This document shows positions 5,253-10,350 of a DNA stretch of 10,350 nucleotides, one piece after another (positions within the stretch are counted from its first letter, which is position 1; each line of letters begins with the position of its first letter). The stretch covers positions 1 through 10,350 of the forward strand of contig CAZKAD010000036.1 of NCBI GenBank assembly GCA_964550845.1, read 5' to 3'. The position numbers and the translations under genes are program-made. This DNA comes from CAYTKU01 sp964550845 (lineage in GTDB: Bacteria; Patescibacteriota; Patescibacteriia; Magasanikbacterales; UBA922). Below the pieces are notes generated by a model. It did no database searches, had not been told where the DNA came from, and saw nothing but the letters and a program-made list of their open reading frames with translations.

Positions 5253-8200
5253 ATGTTTTTGAAGCGTATTGAAATTCAAGGGTTCAAGTCTTTTGCGGAA
5301 AAGACAGTTTTGGAATTTCTCCCGCCCCTCGGTAGTCGTCAGAGTATTACGGTTATTGTAGGGCCAAACGGAAGCGGTAAAAGTAATGTAGCTGACGCCA
5401 TGCGCTGGGTTATGGGTGAGCAAAGCATGAAAATGCTTCGTGGGAAAAAAAGTGAAGATATTATTTTTTCTGGATCTGAACACAAAGGCCAAATGAGTAT
5501 GGCCAGTGTTTTTATTACTTTTGATAATAGTGATAAAAAAACTCCTCTTGAGTATGAAGAACTCGTCATTGGCCGACGGCTCTATCGATCGGGTGAGAGT
5601 GAATATACAATTAATGGACATGAAGCAAGACTGATTGATATTAATATTCTTCTTGCCAAAGCTCAAACTGGAAGTGGTGCGCATGGAATCATTGGGCAGG
5701 GGATGATTGATAAAATGATTCTTCAGACTCAGGAAGAACGAAAGGAATTTTTTGATGAAGCTTCAGGGATCAAAGAATTTCAGATCAAGCGTCATCAGGC
5801 GATGTTGCGGTTAGCACGTACTCGTGAACATATTTCGCAGGCTGAACTTCTTTTTGGAGAGATTGAACCCCGTTTGAAAATTCTTTCTCGCCAAGTACAA
5901 AAGCTTACAGAAAGACAAGAAGTTGAAGTGGAATTGCGTGAACTCCAGGAGCGGTATTATGTAACGCTTGGGTCAGATTTTGCCACTCAAATGCAAAAAC
6001 TTCGAGAAGAAATTCGAACGATTGATAGTTCACTCAAGAATTCAGAAACCGAGCTTCATACGATTCAAGAAGAACTGGCGACACTCGCACGAGAATCTTC
6101 TCGTCAAGAAATTTTTTCTGGACTTCAAAATGAGTATCAAGAGATCGTAAAGCAGAAAAATTCTATTGAACGAGAGCTTTCTATTTTAGAAGGAAAACTT
6201 CATAGTGAATATCGTAAAGCCGGTGCGCATCAAGTGAGCTGGATGAAGGAAAAAATTGAAGAATTGACTGCACAGCAAGTGAGTGGAGAAAAAGAAATGG
6301 ATCTGTTGGAAAAAGAAAAATCAGAGAAACAAAGTGTCGTCAATGCACTCCAAAATGAGCAGCAGCAGATGAATATAGCTCGTGCAACACTTCGAGCTGA
6401 TATTACTCGTCTTGAAACAGAAACAACCTATGCCAAAGCAGAGCAGTCAGTATTTCAGCTGACTGGCCTACGTGCTGTGCAATCAGTTTTGGATCAAAAA
6501 GGGAACCTGGGTGATATTTTTGGTGTAGTCGCTCAGCTTGGAAAAGTTCAAAAAGAATATGTGGTCGCGCTTGACGTCGCTGCCGGAAATTATCTTTCTT
6601 CTCTTGTTGTCAATGATGAGTCTACAGCAAAACGCTGCGTGGAATACTTGCGAGCGCATCAACTGGGTGTGGCTACTTTTTTGCCTCTTACGACTCTGCG
6701 TCCTCGCCAGGTTCCCGATATGGTAAAGTCGCTTCTCAAAGAACCAGGAGTCCATGGCCTTGCCACCACGCTTTTGCAATACAATGCCAAATATCATGAT
6801 GTATTTTCTTTGATTTTTGGCTCGACACTTGTCGTGGAAGATATGGATACAGCTCGTAGTGTGGGTATTGGTCGCATTCGTATGGTTACCCTCCAAGGAG
6901 ATCTTTTTGAAACAACTGGTGTGGTTAAAGGTGGATATCGCCGTGGACGAGAAGATCGACTCAGTTTCGCATCGAGTAGTGCTGCTTTTCATGATTTTGA
7001 TGTGGCAATCAGTGAAAATCAACTCAAAGAAAAACGCTCTGAACTTGAAAAACTTGAAATTCGATTTGAAGAAGTTCGTTCCCATCTGCAAGATCGCTCT
7101 GGAGAACTGCTCTTTTTGAAAAGTAAAATTGAACTTCAAGAAAGTCACAAAAAAACACTCGATGCTGAAGTGGCTTCACTTGAGCATGAACTCTCTCTTG
7201 AAACCCTGAGTCCTGAGCAGTATGGAGATATTATGACTGGTATTGAAGGACAGAAGAAATTTTTACTGGATGAACTTCAGGATTTGGAACAAGAACTTCA
7301 AGCTGCCGAAATAAAAATTACTTCTTTCCATGAAGAGGAAGAAAAAAAGAAACATCGCGTGTTTGCTCTGCAGGATGAGATGCAAGAACTTCAACTTGTG
7401 GTTAATACTGCCATTGGCGAAAAAAATAATCGGCAGATTGAGCTTGCCAAACTTGAAACCCGTGAAGAAGATGTGCAAAGAGAAGTCTTTGAGGAACTGC
7501 ATGTATCGCTTGATTCGATTGTTTCTCGTGGGCATCAGGTATTCACTCCAGTTGAGCAAGAACAGGCTCAGGTAAAAATTCAAAAATTAAAATATACACT
7601 CTCGCTTATTGGTGGAATTGATGAAAGTGTTGTTTCTGAATACGAAGAAACAAAGTCTCGGTATGATCACCTTGATGAACAACTCAAAGATCTCAAGAAA
7701 ACACTTTCTGACCTTGAAACACTGGTGGAAGAACTGGATAGCATTATGAAAAAGAAGCGTTCTAAGGCATTTAAAGAAATGAAAAAAGAATTTGCTCGTT
7801 ATTTTTCTATTTTGTTTGAAGGGGGAAGTGCCGACCTCGTTGAAGTCTACGAAGATGAAGAAGAAAAAAACGAAGGCGAAGTTCCACTCTTTGAAGAAGG
7901 AGTAGAAGGAGAGACCAAAGAAAAAAAGAAAAAAATACTCAAAGGTATTGATATCCTTGCTTGTCCACCAGGCAAAAAAATCAACAATATCCAGGCCCTT
8001 TCCGGAGGGGAGAGGACTCTTACTTCAATTGCCCTTATTTGTGCAATTTTGCGAACGAATCCTTCACCTTTTGTTATTCTTGACGAAGTTGAGGCGGCGC
8101 TTGATGAAGCCAATACTCTGCGGGTAGTCCAAATCCTTAAAGAACTTTCGGAGGCTTCACAGTTCATCATTATTACCCATAATCGAGTGACTATGCATGC

Positions 8201-8288
8201 GGCTGATGCTATTTATGGGGTGACTATGGGTGGCAATGGGGTTTCCCAGCTCCTGTCAGTCAAGATGTCTGAACCTCATCCCTCTTGA
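5253..8288 (+). CDS. smc: Chromosome segregation protein SMC
   Basis: The ATPase of the bacterial condensin-like complex, which forms a long hinged dimer that loops and organises chromosomal DNA, normally with ScpA and ScpB (not in this window). The N-terminal head has Walker A GPNGSGKSN (37-45) and the GAHGIIGQG region near 143. Coiled coil follows to about 415. The hinge lies at about 417-565, starting GNLGDIFGVV and ending in VVKGGYRRG, followed by a second coiled coil. The C-terminal head has the ABC signature LSGGE (916-920), Walker B FVILDEVEAALDEAN with Asp944/Glu945, and a switch His in IITHNR. At 1011 aa it is well below the roughly 1190 aa of typical bacterial SMC, with both arms shortened. 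A charged insert at about 863-895 precedes the CPPGKK strand. There is no Shine-Dalgarno sequence. Confidence 0.96.
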   Translation: MFLKRIEIQGFKSFAEKTVLEFLPPLGSRQSITVIVGPNGSGKSNVADAMRWVMGEQSMKMLRGKKSEDIIFSGSEHKGQMSMASVFITFDNSDKKTPLEYEELVIGRRLYRSGESEYTINGHEARLIDINILLAKAQTGSGAHGIIGQGMIDKMILQTQEERKEFFDEASGIKEFQIKRHQAMLRLARTREHISQAELLFGEIEPRLKILSRQVQKLTERQEVEVELRELQERYYVTLGSDFATQMQKLREEIRTIDSSLKNSETELHTIQEELATLARESSRQEIFSGLQNEYQEIVKQKNSIERELSILEGKLHSEYRKAGAHQVSWMKEKIEELTAQQVSGEKEMDLLEKEKSEKQSVVNALQNEQQQMNIARATLRADITRLETETTYAKAEQSVFQLTGLRAVQSVLDQKGNLGDIFGVVAQLGKVQKEYVVALDVAAGNYLSSLVVNDESTAKRCVEYLRAHQLGVATFLPLTTLRPRQVPDMVKSLLKEPGVHGLATTLLQYNAKYHDVFSLIFGSTLVVEDMDTARSVGIGRIRMVTLQGDLFETTGVVKGGYRRGREDRLSFASSSAAFHDFDVAISENQLKEKRSELEKLEIRFEEVRSHLQDRSGELLFLKSKIELQESHKKTLDAEVASLEHELSLETLSPEQYGDIMTGIEGQKKFLLDELQDLEQELQAAEIKITSFHEEEEKKKHRVFALQDEMQELQLVVNTAIGEKNNRQIELAKLETREEDVQREVFEELHVSLDSIVSRGHQVFTPVEQEQAQVKIQKLKYTLSLIGGIDESVVSEYEETKSRYDHLDEQLKDLKKTLSDLETLVEELDSIMKKKRSKAFKEMKKEFARYFSILFEGGSADLVEVYEDEEEKNEGEVPLFEEGVEGETKEKKKKILKGIDILACPPGKKINNIQALSGGERTLTSIALICAILRTNPSPFVILDEVEAALDEANTLRVVQILKELSEASQFIIITHNRVTMHAADAIYGVTMGGNGVSQLLSVKMSEPHPS

Positions 8289-8313
8289 CAAAGAAGCGAG
8301 ATTTGGATATAAT
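8285..8313 (+). promoter_or_regulatory. Perfect consensus promoter of rpsP
   Basis: TTGACA (8285-8290) and TATAAT (8308-8313) are exactly 17 bp apart, matching the sigma-70 consensus at all twelve positions. The -35 box contains the smc stop codon (TGA 8286-8288). The predicted start is near 8320, and the stretch between -10 and start (GCTCCT) is GC-rich, as in growth-rate-controlled promoters; that regulatory reading is inference. Confidence 0.85.
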
Positions 8314-8353
8314 GCTCCTGCTCTAACGTCACAGTTTTATCATATAATTATTT

Positions 8354-8722
8354 ATGCTTTGTATTCGTCTCCAACGTCTTGGAAAGAAAAAACAGCCTAT
8401 CTACCGTCTTATTGTGTCAGATAAGCACAAAGATACCCAAGCAAAAAGTATTGAAATTGTGGGAAGTTATAATCCAATTACTCAGCCAAAACAGATTGAA
8501 CTTAAGAAAGATCGCATTGAATATTGGCTCTCTGTCGGGGCTCAACCTTCTCCTACGGTTCATAACCTTTTTCTCAAAGAAGGAATTGTAAAAGGAAAAA
8601 AAGAAAAAGCAGTATTTATTAGTAAAAAACGAGCTGTAAAACTGGAAGCAAAGAAAGAAGCTCAGAAATCTGCTCAAAAGGCTGCAGAAGCAACTGCTCC
8701 TGAAGCAGCTCCCGCCGCTTAA
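8354..8722 (+). CDS. rpsP: Small ribosomal subunit protein bS16
   Basis: A component of the 30S subunit that stabilises the 16S rRNA 5' domain. The N-terminal IRLQRLGKKKQPIYRLIVSD and the following IEIVGSYNP (34-42) are diagnostic, as is KDRIEYWLSVGAQPSPTVHNLF (52-73). The conserved domain ends at about residue 85. The remaining residues to 122 form an Ala, Lys and Glu-rich tail (EAKKEAQKSAQKAAEATAPE) not present in the short bS16 of E. coli (82 aa); similar low-complexity tails are common in this protein elsewhere. The promoter is of perfect consensus and the leader is about 34 nt with no Shine-Dalgarno sequence. It is followed by its own terminator, so it is separable from khpA although the rpsP-khpA pairing is conserved in many bacteria. 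Confidence 0.97.
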   Translation: MLCIRLQRLGKKKQPIYRLIVSDKHKDTQAKSIEIVGSYNPITQPKQIELKKDRIEYWLSVGAQPSPTVHNLFLKEGIVKGKKEKAVFISKKRAVKLEAKKEAQKSAQKAAEATAPEAAPAA

Positions 8723-8732
8723 TACATTTTTG

Positions 8733-8764
8733 AAAACTGTCCCTTGTGGACAGTTTTTGTTTTA
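8733..8764 (+). terminator. Terminator after rpsP
   Basis: A perfect 10-bp stem, AAAACTGTCC (8733-8742) with GGACAGTTTT (8748-8757), has a 5-nt loop and is followed by TGTTTT. It begins 10 bp after the rpsP stop. Confidence 0.88.
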
Positions 8765-8772
8765 AGAGCCTG

Positions 8773-8802
8773 TTGACTTTTTGGCAGTACCTTTGTTATA
8801 CT
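8773..8802 (+). promoter_or_regulatory. Promoter of khpA
   Basis: TTGACT (8773-8778) and TATACT (8797-8802) are 18 bp apart, placed directly behind the rpsP terminator. The predicted start is near 8809, giving a leader of about 63 nt, the longest of the protein genes here. Confidence 0.7.
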
Positions 8803-8814
8803 TTACAAGTGAAA

Positions 8815-8846
8815 GAACTGGTGGAATTTCCACATGTCGACAGTTC
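8815..8846 (+). promoter_or_regulatory. Stem-loop in the khpA 5' leader
   Basis: GAACTG (8815-8820) pairs with CAGTTC (8841-8846). Stacked directly inside is GTGGA (8821-8825) with TCCAC (8829-8833) around an ATT loop, leaving a 7-nt bulge (8834-8840). It is 11 pairs in all, sited between the transcription start and the ATG. Because khpA encodes an RNA-binding protein, autogenous control is a natural hypothesis but is not shown by the sequence. Confidence 0.5.
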
Positions 8847-8871
8847 AGTTTAATCAGATTAATGTACGAAT

Positions 8872-9198
8872 ATGCAGGACCAACAGTTTGTTGAATACAT
8901 CATCAAAGCGATCGTGAATCACCCAGATGATGTCAAAACGACTCGCACTGTTGATGAACGAGGAGTACTCATTACTTTGGATATCAATCCAACAGACATG
9001 GGATACGTAATCGGTCGTCAAGGTCAGACTGCTCGTGCTGTACGCACCCTCCTCAAGATCGTTGGAGCAAAAAACAATGCTCGAGTAAACCTCAAAATCA
9101 ACGAACCAGCAGGTGGACGTCCACAGCGAGCTCCAATGTCTGAGAGCCAAGCAAACGATGATGTAGATACAAGTGCGATTGACAACCTCAACATCTAA
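8872..9198 (+). CDS. khpA: KH-domain RNA-binding protein KhpA
   Basis: A small RNA-binding protein of the YlqC/KhpA family which, in bacteria where it has been studied, acts with the KH/R3H protein KhpB and affects translation and cell division. The 108-aa protein opens FVEYIIKAIVNHPDDV and carries the KH signature at about 44-62, MGYVIGRQGQTARAVRTLL, with the RNA-binding GxxG loop G48-R-Q-G51. The family is usually about 75-85 aa; here residues about 80-108 form an extra polar, probably disordered tail with several Asp and Asn. The position next to rpsP agrees with the common rpsP-khpA order. rimM and trmD, which often follow, are absent. It has its own promoter, structured leader and terminator. 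There is no Shine-Dalgarno sequence. Confidence 0.93.
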   Translation: MQDQQFVEYIIKAIVNHPDDVKTTRTVDERGVLITLDINPTDMGYVIGRQGQTARAVRTLLKIVGAKNNARVNLKINEPAGGRPQRAPMSESQANDDVDTSAIDNLNI

Positions 9199-9210
9199 TA
9201 CAAAAATTTC

Positions 9211-9242
9211 AAAAAAACTCTCCTGAAACGGGGAGTTTTTTT
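9211..9242. terminator. Bidirectional terminator between khpA and the IMPase gene
   Basis: A stem CTCTCC (9218-9223) with GGGGAG (9230-9235) is flanked by seven A on the left and seven T on the right that extend the pairing. On either strand the GC stem ends in a U-tract. It lies 12 bp after the khpA stop and 17 bp after the stop of the convergent minus-strand gene, so it can serve both. Confidence 0.85.
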
Positions 9243-9259
9243 ATCTATTTGAAAACAGT

Positions 9260-10045
9260 TTAAAGAGAAAAAAGATGAGGCTCTCGTGGTTTGAGAAAAG
9301 TAGCCAGCTCACTGTGGAGTGTTTCATTCGCACAGAGGAGGTTTTCATCCTCCACTGTCCAAGCTTTTCCCGAAAGATTCGTTACCTTGCAACCAGCTTC
9401 AGAGAGCAAAAGCGAAATCCCTGCGAGATCCCACAGATAGCAAGAAAGATTGAGGAGCCAATCACGTCTTCCTGCTGCGATTTGTGCTGCTCCATATCCA
9501 GCGCTACTTATAATAGCACAATGAAATTTATTTTCTTTTGCTATATCGTAAAGAGAAAGGAGAACACTTGAATAGTATGGATTCATACGCCAACCTATAA
9601 TTCCTGAACCTTGATTGATCTTGTCGTAAGAACTACAGTGAATTCTTTCACCATTGAGAAATGCTCCCTTTCCTTTTTGTGCAAAAAACATTTCGTCTTG
9701 TAAGGGATCATATGTACAAGAAAATAGTACTTCTTTATTTTCTATAAAACAGACCATAATGACATACATCGGAGTCCCTGTAGCAAAATGAAAGGTTCCA
9801 TCAAGTGGGTCAATAACCCAAGTCGGGGCATCTGTCAATTCTTCGTTTTCTTGCTCTTCGCTTATGATTTTGTGGTTTGGAAATTTTTGCGAAATGGCCG
9901 AAACGAGATAGTTGTGAGAGGCAAAATCTGCTTCAGTGACAAGGTCAGTTGCATCTTTTTTATGCTGTATATTTTGGACTTTTCCAAAGTAGGCGCGCGT
10001 GAGTGCTCCTGCTTCTTTGGTAATATGCTCAATAAAATCTTTCAT
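9260..10045 (-). CDS. Inositol monophosphatase family protein (SuhB/IMPase-like)
   Basis: A magnesium-dependent sugar or nucleotide phosphatase of the IMPase superfamily; the 261-aa length is typical. Metal-binding motifs are all present: DLVTEAD (34-40), SEEQ with Glu63/Glu64, WVIDPLDGT with Asp79, Leu81 and Asp82, and WDLAGISLLLSEAG with Asp206. The usual DGTxNF is DGTFHF here, a small deviation. The substrate cannot be read from sequence: family members act on inositol phosphate, fructose bisphosphate, histidinol phosphate or 3'-phosphoadenosine 5'-phosphate, so any link to the NrnA-like gene is only a possibility. It has its own promoter and converges on khpA with a shared terminator. There is no Shine-Dalgarno sequence ahead of the ATG. 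Confidence 0.9.
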   Translation of the reverse strand: MKDFIEHITKEAGALTRAYFGKVQNIQHKKDATDLVTEADFASHNYLVSAISQKFPNHKIISEEQENEELTDAPTWVIDPLDGTFHFATGTPMYVIMVCFIENKEVLFSCTYDPLQDEMFFAQKGKGAFLNGERIHCSSYDKINQGSGIIGWRMNPYYSSVLLSLYDIAKENKFHCAIISSAGYGAAQIAAGRRDWLLNLSCYLWDLAGISLLLSEAGCKVTNLSGKAWTVEDENLLCANETLHSELATFLKPREPHLFSL

Positions 10046-10081
10046 AGTATTTTAGAAAAATAAAAACTTTCTTCAAAATAG

Positions 10082-10109
10082 AGTATAATGGTTTAAAAGG
10101 AATTTTCAA
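10082..10109 (-). promoter_or_regulatory. Promoter of the IMPase-family gene
   Basis: On the minus strand, TTGAAA (10109-10104) and TATACT (10087-10082) are 16 bp apart. The predicted start is near 10075, giving a leader of about 30 nt. Confidence 0.6.
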
Positions 10110-10118
10110 GAGATGCAC

Positions 10119-10147
10119 TTGACGAACGTAGGAATTTATAGTATCTT
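10119..10147 (+). promoter_or_regulatory. Promoter of the tRNA-Ile/tRNA-Val unit
   Basis: TTGACG (10119-10124) and TATCTT (10142-10147) are 17 bp apart, with a predicted start near 10154, about 9 nt before the tRNA-Ile 5' end. The -35 is the same TTGACG variant as at the tRNA-Ser promoter. Confidence 0.65.
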
Positions 10148-10162
10148 TATGGGCACAAATAT

Positions 10163-10236
10163 GGGCGTGTAGCTCAGATGGTTAGAGCGTTACACTGATA
10201 ATGTAAAGGTCCCTGGTTCGACTCCAGGCACGCCCA
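10163..10236 (+). tRNA. tRNA-Ile(GAU)
   Basis: A complete cloverleaf: acceptor GGGCGTG (10163-10169) with CACGCCC (10229-10235) and discriminator A; D-arm AGCTCAGATGGTTAGAGC; anticodon stem TTACA/TGTAA with loop CTGATAA giving GAU; T-arm CCTGG/CCAGG with TTCGACT. CCA is not encoded (ACAG at the end), so a CCA-adding enzyme is needed. No rRNA genes flank it, unlike the many tRNA-Ile(GAU) genes that sit inside rRNA operons. Confidence 0.97.
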
Positions 10237-10243
10237 CAGAAGC

Positions 10244-10268
10244 CCGTTCTAAGCCAGGACGGTTTTTT
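10244..10268 (+). terminator. Terminator-like hairpin between two tRNAs
   Basis: CCGTTCT (10244-10250) pairs with AGGACGG (10256-10262), with one G-U pair and a 5-nt loop, followed by six T (10263-10268). It has all the features of a rho-independent terminator, yet the next tRNA begins only 8 nt later. Confidence 0.75.
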
Positions 10269-10275
10269 CATAAAA

Positions 10276-10349
10276 GGACTTATAGCTCAGTTGGTTAGAG
10301 CATCTGCATGACATGCAGAGGGTCGGAGGTTCAAATCCTCCTGGGTCCA
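10276..10349 (+). tRNA. tRNA-Val(GAC)
   Basis: Acceptor GGACTTA (10276-10282) pairs with TGGGTCC (10342-10348) through two G-U pairs, with discriminator A at 10349. The D-arm is AGCTCAGTTGGTTAGAGC. Anticodon stem TCTGC/GCAGA has loop ATGACAT giving GAC for GUC/GUU. The T-arm is GGAGG/CCTCC with TTCAAAT. The tRNA body is complete; the window ends one base later, so whether CCA is encoded cannot be fully judged. No promoter fits between it and the preceding terminator-like hairpin. Confidence 0.95.
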
Positions 10350-10350
10350 C

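Noticed and set aside
6483..7148. Long minus-strand open frame of 221 codons opposite smc
   Set aside because: It is antisense to the SMC hinge and second arm, with no family motifs and biased low-complexity composition, as expected of a shadow frame.
8834..8917. Overlapping 27-codon upstream frame at the khpA start
   Set aside because: It starts in the bulge of the leader stem-loop, has no ribosome-binding site and unremarkable composition, so it is probably chance.
1..10350. CRISPR array, insertion sequence, prophage or defence system
   Set aside because: No regularly spaced repeats, transposase, integrase, phage or nuclease-effector genes are visible. The repeats found are few and short, and the genes are housekeeping.

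Overview
The window reads as a stretch of a small, streamlined bacterial chromosome, most likely a Patescibacteria (CPR, Parcubacteria-like) genome. That placement is inference from several features: single-copy housekeeping genes in short transcription units, a VanW-family cell-surface protein, a short SMC, AT-rich genes with little intergenic space, ribosomal and KH proteins with added tails, and tRNA genes without an encoded CCA end. TGA is used as a normal stop (end of smc), so there is no sign of UGA recoding. No insertion sequence, phage gene or CRISPR array is visible.

Layout, left to right. (1) 1-387: two tRNA-Ser genes on the minus strand, a UGA-anticodon gene cut by the window edge and a gene with the unusual anticodon ACU. 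A chain of hairpins separates them, and a good promoter sits upstream of the second. (2) 452-2973: promoter, small heat shock protein (Hsp20), VanW-domain membrane protein one base behind it, terminator. (3) 3015-3458: a near-consensus promoter and a strong terminator enclosing about 409 nt with no credible protein, full of strong stem-loops; this is the best candidate for an undescribed RNA. (4) 3471-5197, minus strand: DHH/DHHA1 phosphoesterase (NrnA-like), then clpP with its own promoter. (5) 5191-8764: smc, whose -35 box overlaps that of the divergent DHH gene, then rpsP, whose perfect consensus promoter begins inside the smc stop codon. (6) 8773-9242: khpA (KH-domain RNA-binding protein) with its own promoter, structured leader and terminator. 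(7) 9260-10109, minus strand: inositol monophosphatase family enzyme. (8) 10119-10350: tRNA-Ile(GAU) and tRNA-Val(GAC).

The genes cover chromosome organisation (SMC), proteolysis and folding (ClpP, Hsp20), RNA turnover or nucleotide salvage (NrnA-like), translation (bS16, KhpA, four tRNAs), the cell surface (VanW domain) and phospho-sugar metabolism (IMPase family). The -35/-10 promoters are unusually easy to read: ten can be placed by eye, eight with exactly 17-bp spacing. Across the eight protein genes I see no convincing Shine-Dalgarno sequence, and three have predicted leaders of roughly 5 to 15 nt, so initiation here appears to be leaderless or independent of Shine-Dalgarno pairing. Everything rests on reading the sequence; no database search or folding program was run.
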